In this document: one piece after another, positions 53,024 through 64,000 of the stretch | Layout: each line of letters begins with the position of its first letter | Numbering within the stretch: position 1 is the first letter of the stretch | Assembly (NCBI GenBank): GCA_037179385.1 | Contig: CM074187.1 | Span: 10,293,450-10,357,449, forward strand | Source: Holothuria scabra | Taxonomy: Eukaryota > Echinodermata > Holothuroidea > Aspidochirotida > Holothuriidae | Reading direction: 5' to 3' | Length of the DNA stretch: 64,000 nt | Position numbers and translations under genes: made by a program | Notes under the pieces: generated by a model | The model's input: only the letters and a program-made list of their open reading frames with translations | What the model was told of the DNA's origin: nothing | The model's database searches: none

Positions 53024-53502
53024 GCTGATACAGTACAACTAACACTGAAAGGCTGTAAACCCGAACTTATCCCCTTGTACACAGTCTCTGCGTTGTACAC
53101 TTTGGGAATTCAGTAAAAGGATGTGAAAACTGTCAAGTCACTAACGTGGACCCCCTTCCCCCCCCCCCCCGAGGTTATTATATTGTCCTACAAGCTAGTA
53201 GAGGCTATACAGGTTTTACTCTGTGTAAGTAACGATGGATGGGGCTGAAACAATCCATGGCCAGCGATAAACTTAAAGTTAGTCTAGAAATTAGAATGAA
53301 CGGGATCAATTGGTATACTTAGATTTTGTTACTTAGCCTAATCCTTGGAGGCTTACAGGCTAGTTCGGGATAACAGCTTTCTGCTCACTTGGAGTGTAAC
53401 AATAAACGGGTCCATGAGTACCTTGTGGCCTTCTTCACTTAACAGACTGTTGTTCTAAAAGGATATCCTGTGTGATCGAGCCACTATTAGGCCTCCTTTT
53501 AG

Positions 53503-54496
53503 TGGCGTACGAAGGGGGGGGGGACCATTGGGCCATGCCCCCCTCACAAATGCCATTTTTCTTTGTTCTTAAAAATACGTAGTCTAACTTTAGTAACACA
53601 GATTTTACTTCAAAAGATAGCATATGTGGCACCAGATTGCATATAAGGACACCCGATTTTTCAAAAAATTTAAAAGGGAAGGATTGTCTCTGCAAGGTCC
53701 TTCAGTTTTTTTAATTCTTACAATAGGCAAATCCTGTCAAATTCCAATTTTTACTTAAAAAGGTAGACTCTGTATCCCACTGCTGGCATCGATAAAAAAG
53801 ACTACATGTTTAGATTCCCTTTACAAGTATGAATACGCTATTTTTGACCATCTGAGGGGTCTGATTTTTGGAAAATTTCTTTGCTCTCTGCGTCAACCAA
53901 TGGTGGCGCTTCGCTCAGTCTTTTGGGCAAAATTACATTTTTGGGGTCAAATTAGCTTTTAACTCTCTGATCACTTTGCAGTTTGCGAACATATTTTGAA
54001 GGGAGCATTTTATTGCAAACGAAAAAAGAAGATAGCGACTGGTTAGATTCTTCGTATTAGCCTGGAAAATGCTATTTCCTTCCATTTGAGGTGTCTGATT
54101 TTTCGAAATTTTCTCCGCGCCAGCCAATGGTGGCGCTCCGCTTAGATAATCTTTATGAAAAAATAACGTTTTGTAGCCAAGAAAAATCACAAATCCTATA
54201 CCGATCAATGCTCTTTTATTTTGATTCCTAAAAGCGTGCGAATTTAACGACAAGTTTTACTTCGTAAGGTAGCATAAATGGCATAAGAATCCATGTAAAG
54301 ACACAAAAGTTTCATTTTTATCCTCATAAACCACCACGATTCAACTGTTAACACTGTTCCTGTCAAAGTCGAAAATCTTGCACCATTTCGCATCTAGGCC
54401 CCATTAAAAACGCCAACAATTCCGGGCACCCCTCCCCTTAGAACATACTGCATGCCCCCCCCCCCCCTTCAGAGAAATTCTGCGTACGCCACGCGT
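53503..54496. mobile_element. G-rich-ended element with internal repeat modules
   Basis: Left end AGTGGCGTACGAAGGGGGGG and right end reversed GTGGCGTACGCAGAATTTCT with a C-run inside. No target duplication was found, so the ends are approximate. The interior repeats modules such as TTTTACTTC-AAG-TAGCATA-TGGCA (about 53,605, 53,750 and 54,260). It also repeats CCAATGGTGGCGCTCCGCTT (53,900 and 54,122), which recurs in the triplicated unit at 61,620. Confidence 0.55.
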
Positions 54497-55123
54497 AAGT
54501 ACATACAAATAAACCAGATATCGTTGACCAAAAGAGTGGTTATTTCCAATTGCTCTTTGTCATACTTTAAGATTAAAATGCAGGTAATATTACATAATGA
54601 CATGGTAATGTTGTTATACTTGTAAATTTGCATATTTTATATGAAATACACATTGACAGGGAAAAGTTTTGGGGAAATTTCATACCTTTGTCCCCTCTGG
54701 AAAAAATCCTAGCTACGCCACTGTGAAGTACCCTGTTCGTCTTTTACGTCTATATGCATAAAGTTACAACAAAATATACCATGTTCTTTAAAAATATGTT
54801 AGGACTACGAGCGCGCATCTCCATTGTCTCAGCTATATGCCGACTTTCTGTTGTCGGGAGACGATAGACTTGTTCGACGGATATGGGCTGCATTCTAGGC
54901 GGGGCCGGATTAACCCCATGACAAAATGGAATTTTCCCAACTAATAAATGATTTTCTTGTCAGAAATCAGGTCAAAAATGTGTAATGTAGTAAGAATTGT
55001 TAATGTTTATGAAAAGGTGTTTGGGAATTGAGAACCACATTATTTTTATTAACTGGTTGTTGCGCTCACGTTTTCATGTGTGTTCACTTTTGTCATGCCT
55101 TAACACTATCTGGCATATAATTA

Positions 55124-55293
55124 GGGAATAAAGTCAATGGTGCCCATGTCTCTACATCAGATTCGAACAGGCTATGACGTCACGCATATGGGCTGAGAGA
55201 CCCGAGGCGAAGCCGAGGGTCTCTGCCTATATGCGTGACGTCATAGCCTGTTCGAATATGATGTAGAGACATGGGCACCATGACTTTATTCCC
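55124..55293. repeat. 170-bp near-perfect palindrome
   Basis: Arms of about 83 bp run from GGGAATAAAGTCA to TGACTTTATTCCC, with only a few mismatches. Both arms contain GACGTCA and TTCGAACAGGCTATG. The centre is GAGACCCGAGGCGAAGCCGA-GGGTCTC. Just outside the right end, CATTCATAAATACTTT reappears inverted at 56,765-56,782, so the palindrome may sit at the edge of a 1.5-kb inverted-repeat element. Confidence 0.85.
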
Positions 55294-56785
55294 ATTCATA
55301 AATACTTTAATTTCGAGAAGTTTAGAAGGGAAAAAGCTTTCTTTTTTACAAATTTTCCATTGATCATCAAGTATTCTCCTTAACTGACTTAAGTTTCATG
55401 AAGTGCTCGTTCAGGTGTACGTAATTACCATGACTTTGACATTGAGTAGCGTAACGAAAAGCTGTATTGCTGCAATGCAGTAGCTAGCTACACGCTACCG
55501 TACCTTCGTCGCTTGTACGTACACGTACACAGTCATGAATCATACTAGCCACTCATACAGAAATAGGCCTAGGCCTACTTTTGTGCCGTCTATTTGACGA
55601 ATAAGTTATATTTTGAAAGTCTTGAACGAGGTCATATTTGGAACGATTTATCTCTTGGATTTGGGACTATAATCGAGTTCCACTAAAATTATATACTAGC
55701 TTGAGGATCTGTGGTTTGGTTTATATTGCTCACTGTGACGTTTGAGTTTGAATTTGACACACTAACGTCCTGCTATACGTTGCTGAAAACAGACTGAACA
55801 ACTAACGTTAGGCTAACAACGTTAGACCTAGCCTTTCAAATTAGCGTTACGTTGTTTTCGAAATGAGGCTAAGTCAGTAACCCAGCTTGACCTTTTTGTG
55901 TGGAATTTTATGGAACCAGACATATTTGCCTTTACTAACGGTGGCTGTCGCAATTCCTAAAGTTTTTATTGCAGAGAGAATCTATCACAATCTTGCTGAC
56001 GTTTGTCGATGCAGTAGGCAGGCTACTCGGGCCGGCTAAGGCTCTTCTTAATATTATCACATCTGCATTTCCTTTGGTGATTCTGGTGCTAAATTTCCTT
56101 ACATAGCTAATGGTGCACAGAATACTTGACCAAGCCTTATGTATGGAATATGTGAGATGAGCTGTAAGGTTAGTGAGTAACGTTATACTCGTTAACTCAT
56201 TTCAAAACTATTTTTTTTCATCGCCCCAGATAGGCTAGAGGTTTCGAGTCTAACTGAGGTAGGCCTAGGCCTAGGAAGTCATGTAGTCCTACTTATATGC
56301 TTTTCTCATCAATAGTGTACATATCAATATTTACACGATCGGGGTCTAAGCCTAGGCCTAGGCCCTATGTGGACTTTGAAACACTAACAAGACCTTCACT
56401 TGATATGCTCTGAATTAAAGGTCTAAAATCTGATTAGGACATAATTTATTCGTTTCAATGTACACACAACATTGCGGTCAACCAAATATATTTACATTTT
56501 AAGTTGGACAGTTATGGGGTAAATTACATTCGTAGGCCCTATGCCTTAATTGCTTAAAACGTCAGGCACCATAGTTGGGCTAGTACAGTATGTGTGCTAT
56601 GTATGTGACCTAAAACTATGTATATAGTCAAGCCTATGTACATCTACCGTGTCGGCAAAGCTGTGTTTATAGTCATGTTGATCAAAAAGTTTCTCTCCAT
56701 ACACCCTATGTCTCTACACTGGATTAGAACATGGGTAACTGACCAATCACAAGCCAGAATTCTCAAAAAGTATTTATGAATGTAT
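55294..56785. other. segment bounded by inverted ATTCATAAATACTTT ends
   Basis: Non-coding by eye. It contains several TAGGCCTAGGCC-type stretches (near 55,567, 56,262 and 56,352), a short motif that I associate with echinoderm genomes. The 56,705-56,765 part also carries ATGTCTCTACA and TTAGAACATGGG, resembling blocks of the 55,124 palindrome. Confidence 0.4.
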
Positions 56786-58580
56786 AATAATAGAAATGCT
56801 TGTTATGTATCACTGTATAACATGGGCGTCGATTTGGGGAGCAACAGGGGGACAATGTCCCCCACTTTTTTGAGTGGAGGGAACACTAACGTCACCCCAC
56901 ACTTTTTGCGACCTGAAACTTAAAAGTTAGGTTTCCCCAAAAAGACATACAGTTGGTTATGAAAGGTGTCTTCCACCGATCGATTTTCATTATCAATAAT
57001 TCCACATGTTTAGCTTGCAATTCCCAAAATTTTCGAGCGCGCAGTCTCATTGATGTTCTTTTTTCAGTTGCATATCAAACATACTATCATTATTCATCGG
57101 TCTCTATGGTTATGTCGTTTGTTCATGTGCATAGGCCAGCAGGTTTAGATATGAACGTTTAGCAATTTGAAGAAGAGGAATCGTCCCCTACTATGTTTTG
57201 ATGAAATCTCTAATCTTTATGAATTTTTTTCAGAAAAGTAAATGATTTCTAATGCAAAATTTCGACAAGTGCACATAACGCATTCGTATAACGATTCGAT
57301 CATTTCGGATTCAGCCTGGACCATTATCAGAGAAGTAAAAGCACACTGACGTTTGGTAGATACTATAATCTGGAATAAGATGTACACTTCCATCCTCTGT
57401 CTGCAGATAGTGTATGATGAGGTGTCGTTCGAAAGGACATATTTTAATTTATTTATTTGCATCAACAATTTTACACCGTTATAGGCCTATGCTACGGTGT
57501 CTCAGTAGCACCAGTGGGTACCACCCCCCCCCCCCTCGATCTGTGCATGATTATTTTGCAGAAGATTGAAGTTTGCTTTTGATCAATTCATTGGTCTATC
57601 TTACAAATTAATCCCAACGATAAGAACTTTTGCATAAATCCTTCGCAAACTATGGCAATTTTCGTTGTAATTCTATTTACTTATAGATAACACCCGGTTT
57701 CTAAATTCACATTAACCTTAGTCCGTTGAAGTGATTACCCACACTTTAAAGATCATGTTTCGAAAACTTTGTAGTTTTCCTAGTATAGCTCAAAATAATG
57801 AAAAATTTACCGCACCATAGCACCATTTTTGCATCTAGGCCTGTAGCTACAAGTACAGGCGGCTCTTTAAAATGAAGAATTCGAAAATTTACCATTTGTG
57901 TAACCAGTCTACTGTGTGGTTTGACAACTCATGATATTTCGAATTTTCTCCAATAAAAGCTCCATTTTCGTCATTTTTTGTTTCAAAGACGCAAAATTTT
58001 CATAAAATTCCAAATTTTCTCCTGCACCTTCTGCCGTTATGTGATGCTATATTGTAGGGAACACAACTTGAAACATGCTTCGGCTCTATTTGGCACTCTT
58101 TGGCCCTGTATTGCGTTTAGTATTTACAGGATGAATGGACACAGTATAGTCAGATAGTGTAGTGGTTACAGTGCCCCAATGGTCCATCATCTCGTAAACT
58201 TAAATTCTTAGATTTGTTTTACTTCACTCCTTCCCCTTTTCTTTGGACATTACTGTGTTATGTGGTCCACTGACCCATTGGAGTGGGAGTCTATGTCTTT
58301 ACATTACTAACTATCAATACAGGAGTCTACACTTTATTCTTTCTGCAGATATGCAGAGTCACCATTGACCAATCAAAGAAAAGATATTCCAATTTATGTA
58401 TATAAGTGTAGTCACATTAAAAGAGGTAACAGGATTCAACTAAATCTTACGGGTAATGCAGCACCCCCTTTAATTAGACCAGTCGTTAGACTAGTTATTG
58501 CATATCACCAGCTCTGGAAGAGGTTATAACTATCGAACATCAACAGCCGTGTCCGAGGTTATAACCAAAAATAAAACTTA
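56786..58580. other. no gene seen; worn transposon ends
   Basis: CATGGGCGTCGATTTGGGG at 56,824 followed by GGGGGACAATGTCCCCC looks like one end of a G-rich-ended element without a found partner. A C-run lies at 57,522-57,535. A worn set of 10-bp fold-back units lies at 58,081-58,113. Confidence 0.4.
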
Positions 58581-58607
58581 ACATTATTTTTTCTGAATCT
58601 AAGGTTA

Positions 58608-58862
58608 GGTAGATGAAATTTCACGGCCCAGATTCAAACCACTTGGTTCAAGTTGAGCCGGCCATGGCCTTTTTTCCAGTTGCGGCTCACTGGCTTGTTT
58701 ATCGGTACCCTACCGCACTCCATTGCTTATACTAAGCACCAAGCACAATGGTAGTAGGTCCCGTTTCTGAAGTCTTCTGTATGACTCGACAAGGACTCGA
58801 ACTCCCGACCTCCTGACTGCAAGTCTGATGCTCTAACCATAACCATTTGAACACGCAGTTGC
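58608..58862 (-). mobile_element. tRNA-derived SINE, near full length
   Basis: The most complete copy in the window. On the minus strand: A-box region TGGTTATGGTTAGAG (58,831-58,845), B box GGAGTTCGAGTCC (58,793-58,805), body GTCGAGTCATAC and GGGACCTACTACCATTGTGC, then the tail CAAGCCAGTGAGCCGCAACT and GGCCATGGCCGGCTCAACTT. Imperfect repeats of TTTTTTGAATCTAA just outside both ends (about 58,587 and 58,864) look like a worn target duplication. Confidence 0.8.
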
Positions 58863-61100
58863 CTTTTTTGAATCTAACACAGTTAGGTAGCTGCATGTTG
58901 TTCACTGTTCACACTTCGAATAAAGAGTGATATTTCTAAGGTAAGATCTGAAACTTCTAAAACAGATACCTATCACTTCAAAGGGTGCTTCATTATTCAA
59001 GGTTCGATGGTAGTAGCATGGTACACATCAGTGAAACAGACCTACGACACTGATCGGCCTACGGAGCAAGTTTGAAGTCTCCGTTCCAACAAGTTCAGTG
59101 CTGAGCAGAATATGTCTTTGACCAGGAAAATTCCCATTAAAAATGTGTCAAGTAAATAAGAAAGACAAACTTTTCGAATTGGAGAAATAATCCTAGCTGG
59201 GGAGAAGAAGCTGGGCATTATGAGGAAATTCGGTAGAATCAATTATAATTAATACACCCTCTATCCTAAATCATGACCCTAAATGACTATTTCTGAAAAT
59301 GAGAAAATTGTTATTGCTAGTGAATATTTTATTTCATGGACATTGACTCTTTGTCTTACCCTTTTTTCTTGTAATATTTATATGAAAACATCGCCGGAGG
59401 CACTTGTTAGAAAATAAGAGGACAAGTTTGGTAATGATATAAGTCTTTACCCTTCCGGGTTATTATATTTTTCATTGTTTACAACTCTTTGATAGGCTTG
59501 ATCTGATTCCTAAAAATCATGAATCTTCCACTCAAAAGTAAGGCAAACGTTTTTTTTTCTTTCCTTCTCAGATTTATTGAAATGCAGCAGTAAACAGGTA
59601 TGAGAAGGCATTGGATCACATCTTAATACTTTCCAAATGATATATAATCAGAATCCTGTAGTTAATTTGGGGTAACAAAACTGTAAATTCGAAAATTTTG
59701 GTGTTGCTGTTGTCTGATCTTTTTGTAAAATAAAGTCACTAGCTTTTAAGTAATGAAGGTAAATTTCATGAAATAACTTTATGTTCTCCTCGCTTTAAAA
59801 TGTCGTAAATTTAAAAACGAACCTACCAAGAACTGTGTGTCACACCAGGTTCATATTTATCTTACTGTCCTGCATGGCTCCCCAAAGTATTGTAACTACT
59901 AAATCCATATTGTTGATCAAAGCGTATAGCTGTTAAATTATTTCAACGACATAATTCCTACCCTTCTTTACTGTCTTAAACATTTACTGGAATCTCACAG
60001 AGACAATTTTACTGGACTATAAATAGACTAACAGGTATAAAATAATGAATGTCAACATTTTGGGTCTATTTTACAACCATTACCAAACGATGGGTATAAT
60101 TTATCCCTTCGTTTACTCGACAACAGGTTTACTGCTCTCTTTACGTTATAAGTCGTAAATATGGTGTACGGTCACACCGGTACATTACCAGATTGCGCGG
60201 CGGGGAGAAACAGCATATTTGTTTTTCATATCGAAACAAATTGCAACACTAGCGTCCAGAGGTCAACTACGCAGTCCATACAAGAATAATTTGGCGCGGA
60301 AACGTGTCACTATGCTTAATGATGCAGATTCATAGCTAGCTTAAAGGAAATTTTTTTTAATATTCCAGCAATGATCATTTGAGTGTAAATCAAACAAAAG
60401 AAAATAACTTTTCATCACACGATCACACATCTTGTCGTGTTTGTTCAAAATTTAAAACATTTGTGTTTGTAGATACCATTGTTGTTGTGAAGAAATTCCT
60501 ACTAGTCGCATATATGGCGTCAAATCCCTTCCAAAATCTTCATCAATATCTGTAAAATAAAAGTGATTTTTTGTCAATTGAAACCTGGTAAGATAGGAAA
60601 CAGGAAGCTGTTGAATACAATTCCCCGAAGGGACTAAGTATTGAGTACCCCCCCCCCTTTTTTTTTTTTTTTTTTTTTGGTTCAGCTCATTAGTTCATAA
60701 CTGATATCCATTTTGCCATCTTCCGTGTCAGTAAGCACTCACAAAATCCTGGTTAATTATAATTGTAAATGGTCTGAGGGCCGTGAGGTTGGTCACGTAT
60801 TGTCCTTCAGTGGACGTAATAGCTTGCTTCTTCGGGAAGCAGTGAAAGTTTTGATTTCGCCGAACGGCCCTTTGCCAGAGGGTCGGGAGGACTTATGAGG
60901 AAAAAACAGAAATTCTTGTTCACATGAAGTACTAAAACTGGTTGAAAATTAGAAAAAAATTTATGAACAGGTAGGTTACGTTCACCAGTCAATTGGTTTA
61001 AGTGACCATGCTTTCCTGTTGAAAAAATCTCGATTGCAAAGGTGCAGCAGTCTGGTGAAAACTAACCACAAATTTCAATTTGTTTCTATGTTAAAACCAT
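58863..61100. other. no gene seen
   Basis: AT-rich, short frames only. A C10-T20-type homopolymer junction lies at about 60,649-60,679. Confidence 0.5.
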
Positions 61101-62300
61101 GGGCGTCCGCAAGGGGGGGGGGCAAGGGGGGCACTTGCCCCCTGGAAAATCAAACTCGTGAAAAAAATAATTAAAAGTTAAAATAAAAAAAATTAAAAAT
61201 AAATCATCAATTTCTTCACTCACAGCGTCAGTTTTTACTCTTGAAATATGCGGACATTTGACCAGGAATAGCAGAAGAGAAGATGGTGCAGTATGCTGAA
61301 TAGTGAAATCGTAATTTGGGGACCATCATTCGTGATATCTATTGGAAATTTGTAATTGTAAAAACTATGTACTAGCCTAGTTGTCAGGTATTTAGTGTGC
61401 ATATGGCATCCGACCATTGATGAATGCGTTGGTCTTGGTTTGGTCCCGTGCTGATCTCAAGTGGTGACGCGCGGGCGTAACTTGGATATACAAGGTGAAT
61501 ACGGGGGTGGGGAGGGGGTGTATGCATGGTTCATAATTAGGTAACGGACATAGGCCTATATAGGCTGTTTGACAGTTGTAAGTTTTATCGTGCATAGGCC
61601 GTTACCGAGAGGCAGATTTCCCTTCAACAATTTTTTGCATTGAAAATTCTAAAATTCTAAAAATTACAGACATGAAATTCCTGTTTCAGGGCTGGGTACA
61701 TGCAGCTTATAACACTCGCCAAGTGTCGTTTCCGGCCATCTGGAGGGTTTGTAAGGCCCAAAATTTTCTTGTACGCTCCGCGCCAACTGATGATGGCGCT
61801 CCGCTTAGATAGTGTACACAATTCAATCATCCATGATTTTCCCTTCAACAATTTTTTACATTGAAAATTCTAAAAAATCTAATAATTACAGACATGAAAT
61901 TCTTGTTTCAGGGCTGGGTACATGCAGCTTATAACACTCCCCAAGTGTCGTTTCCGGCCATCTGGAGGGTTTGTAAGGCCCAAAATTTTCTTGTACGCTC
62001 CGCGCCAACTGATGATGGCGCTCCGCTTAGATAGTGTACACAATTCAATCATCCATGATTTTCCCTTCAACAATTTTTTACATTGAAAATTCTAAATGTC
62101 TAAAAATTACAGACATGAAATTCCTGTTTCAGGGCTGGGTACATGCAGCTTATAACACCCGCCAAGTATCATTTCCGGCCATCTGGAGAGTTTGTAAGGC
62201 CCCAAATTTTCTTGTACGCTCCGCGCCAACTGATGGTGGCGCTCCGCTTAGATAGTGTACACAATTCAATCATCCATGAATGATCTTGCCCTCCCCCCTT
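61100..62300. mobile_element. G-rich-ended element containing a triplicated unit
   Basis: Begins GGGCGTCCGCAAGGGGGG with GGCAAGGGGGGCACTTGCCC (a small hairpin), typical of the G-rich-ended elements here, and ends near CTTGCCCTCCCCCCTT at 62,285-62,300. No target duplication or full right terminus was found, so the limits are approximate. Most of it is the tandem triplication listed separately. Confidence 0.4.
61620..62283. repeat. three tandem copies of a 221-222 bp unit
   Basis: CCCTTCAACAATTTTTT starts each copy at 61,620, 61,841 and 62,063. The copies are nearly identical, including GGGCTGGGTACATGCAGCTT, TTTCCGGCCATCTGGAG and CGCGCCAACTGATG-TGGCGCTCCGCTTAGA. The identical 64-codon minus-strand frames in copies 1 and 2 (ELCTLSKRSAIISWRG) come from the repeat and have no domain pattern. 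The last block also occurs at 53,900 and 54,122. Confidence 0.92.
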
Positions 62301-63770
62301 ATAAACACCTTATAAACGTGGTTAAAACTTCTATCTGGGCTTGTCTTCCATTAAACACTTGGCAGAATATGCAGAAAAAAATAAAAAAAAAATAAATAAA
62401 AAAAATTCCAACCTATTCTGCCTGTATGACATCACATGTTTCCCATGATGTAATTCCCTACTATGAAATGCGTGACTTGCATGGATGTAATTAGCACTAA
62501 AAAAGAAAGGAAACTTCCCTGATTTTATGAGACTCGTATTTTGCTACAGGAATATAACTCTAAAATACGACAATAAATTAGGAGGAAGTATCCGGGATTC
62601 GGGTGCTTTGTGTGTGTTCACTGAATTACGATGCTGACATTGAGCAGCAATATGTGTTTCATAAAGTGACCCACTTACCTGAAATAACATGCTTCTTATG
62701 ACACTGGAGTTAATAGAAAAAACTTTTTAGTGCCATTGGGTAATTTACGATCCATCTAAATCTAGATACTAACCTTTACTTACCGTACTGCTCAGACTTT
62801 GCTATGTGAAATCATTAAGTACCTGGGGTGCCAAGTTTGGACATTAAAAACAGCACGTGCATGTGTCGAACTCATATCAATCTCATAGCAACTTTGAAAA
62901 GTTTGGTTGTAAACTTTGAAGGGTCATTAAATCATTTAAAATATTTCTAGAGGTATTAGGAATTTGGCCAGGATGTATCATTAATGCAATCATTCAGTTA
63001 AATACTTCAAGTAACAGATATATTAAAAAAGATGTTTTTCCTAATAGCGCGAGCAATTTATATGAAAGACAATTATTGGTTATTACCTTCCAAAATTCAT
63101 TTCCATCTGGTTCGCGATATTCTAGGCTGTCTAATCCACAAAGAATGAAATTAGGGGCTGTTCTATCATTCAGACCGAAATGCACTCTAAAGGAGTGATA
63201 ATAACTCTTTTGCGATTTAAAATGTTCACTCCAAATTAAGACTGGTACCTTATATCATCCTAAAAGAGTGATTGCTGACTCTAACGACTAAGTGACCTAC
63301 TTTTGCCAATTTTTTTTTTATTTCTGTCAATCAACACTATGCGCTGCCTAGCAGCTGTGGTCGCCCCATCTGAAGTGCGTTGTCTTGGAACCTTTGACCC
63401 CTTCCAAAGAGGTGACCATAAATAAATCCAACTTGTAAACTTATTTTTGACGGATATTTCGAACCAAACGACATGTTGGTAATTGTTAGCAAATAAATTA
63501 GGAGATTTCTGTAAATAATGTGAGAGGTTGATGGGGATAATGGGACATGCTCAATTGAAGAACCAAGTCAACCATTGTGAGATGAAACAGAACTTTTGCG
63601 CTGAAGTTACCGTACCCAGTACGAACCCTTTAGGAATTGTGGGTAAACGCCTTTTGTCGTCCGTTTGATGTAGCTGTAAATTTAACCCTTGAGCCAATTC
63701 CATTAACGACTCAGCAACCCACTTTTTAAAAGAAGTCCAATATTTCTTGTAAAGACACACACAAAAGACG
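62301..63770. other. no gene seen
   Basis: AT-rich intergenic sequence. GAGTGATAATAACTC and AAAGAGTGATT near 63,194 and 63,267 resemble the MITE at 49,240 but lack clear ends. Confidence 0.5.
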
Positions 63771-63870
63771 CGTGTTTGGTCTAGCGGAAGGCCGGGGATC
63801 GAGTCCCAGGTCGAGTCATACCAAAGACTCTAAAAATGGAACCTACTGCCGTTGTGTGTGATGCTCCCAT
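63771..63870 (+). mobile_element. SINE internal fragment
   Basis: Begins with TTTGGTCTAGCGG (head remnant) and GGGGATCGAGTCCCAGG (B-box region). The family body follows: GTCGAGTCATACCAAAGACT and GGAACCTACTGCCGTTGTGT. It stops at GATGCTCCCAT and is followed 20 bp later by a second, intact head in the same orientation. Confidence 0.7.
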
Positions 63871-63884
63871 AATAAAAGGTGGGA

Positions 63885-64000
63885 GAACGGCTGCATGGTT
63901 AAGTGGTTAGAGCATCAGACTTGCAACCGGGAGGTCGGGAGTTAGAGTCCTGGCCGGGTCATACCCAAGACGGAACCTTCTGTCGTTGTGCTAGGTGTTC
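63885..64000 (+). mobile_element. tRNA-derived SINE, cut by the window end
   Basis: Starts with GGCTGCATGGTTAAGTGGTT, then AGAGCATCAGACTTGC (A-box region about 63,895-63,912), and a B-box region GGAGTTAGAGTCC (63,938-63,950), then GGGTCATACCCAAGACGGAA. It matches the head of the copy at 58,608-58,862 and continues beyond the window. Confidence 0.75.

Larger units (their letters stand above)
51456..54723. mobile_element. 3.3-kb non-autonomous hAT element with nested insertions
   Basis: Both ends carry the perfect inverted repeat CAGTGGCGTAGCTA. Both are flanked by a perfect 8-bp duplication TGAAGTAC (51,448-51,455 and 54,724-54,731). G/C-rich subterminal blocks follow (GGAGGGGGCAGGGGGG at the left, TTTGTCCCC at the right). 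No hAT transposase is readable. Inside lie the 16-bp-unit fold-back element (51,792-53,023) and a second G-rich-ended element (about 53,503-54,496), so the outer element is the oldest of the three. Confidence 0.9.

Noticed and set aside
51852..53100. Frames with YSEGSLFR repeats (87 and 135 codons)
   Set aside because: They translate the 16-bp fold-back units and occur on both arms in opposite orientation; no start context or splice logic.

Overview
This is an AT-rich animal (eukaryotic) genomic window. It carries one protein-coding gene I can support, a two-exon Hox gene on the minus strand. Its homeodomain keeps the Antennapedia-class core, with SHLLGL in helix 2 and RRMKYKKE at the end of helix 3. 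With an SSYF-type N-terminus and a YPWM hexapeptide, it reads as a central-class Hox gene, best match Hox8 of the ambulacrarian type. The gene type, the repeat landscape and short motifs such as TAGGCCTAGGCC suggest a marine deuterostome invertebrate, most likely an echinoderm. Species cannot be settled from the sequence alone.

Layout. 1-6,929 is 3' flank of the Hox gene and holds only old dispersed repeats. 6,930-7,333 is the homeobox exon. 7,334-23,837 is a single 16.5-kb intron with a 5'-truncated SINE, a non-autonomous hAT element with a second MITE inside it, a small MITE and two diverged copies of a coding-like repeat. 23,838-24,360 is the first coding exon. Everything above 24,361 is upstream flank or intergenic, with no further gene I can support.

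The upstream 40 kb is an archive of mobile elements. It holds a 251-bp piggyBac-type MITE with TTAA duplications, and three of the window's four hAT-type elements, each with a perfect 8-bp target duplication (the fourth lies in the Hox intron). It also holds a Penelope-like element remnant with a GIY-YIG endonuclease region, and five long (TA)n arrays. Two of these arrays sandwich a MITE, and three small hairpin motifs that loosely resemble a hammerhead-ribozyme core lie near the arrays. There are two kinds of fold-back element whose arms are built from tandem 10-bp or 16-bp units, one of them nested inside a 3.3-kb hAT element. A tRNA-derived SINE family is present in at least seven copies. 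There are also a 170-bp near-perfect palindrome, a triplicated 222-bp unit and a pair of ~360-bp inverted repeats 6 kb apart.

The only gene-level story is the Hox gene. The exon junction, splice signals and phase all agree and give a 308-residue protein. The rest is non-coding or decayed. The least familiar material is the tandem-unit fold-back elements, the hairpin motifs near the (TA)n arrays and the duplicated coding-like repeat in the Hox intron.
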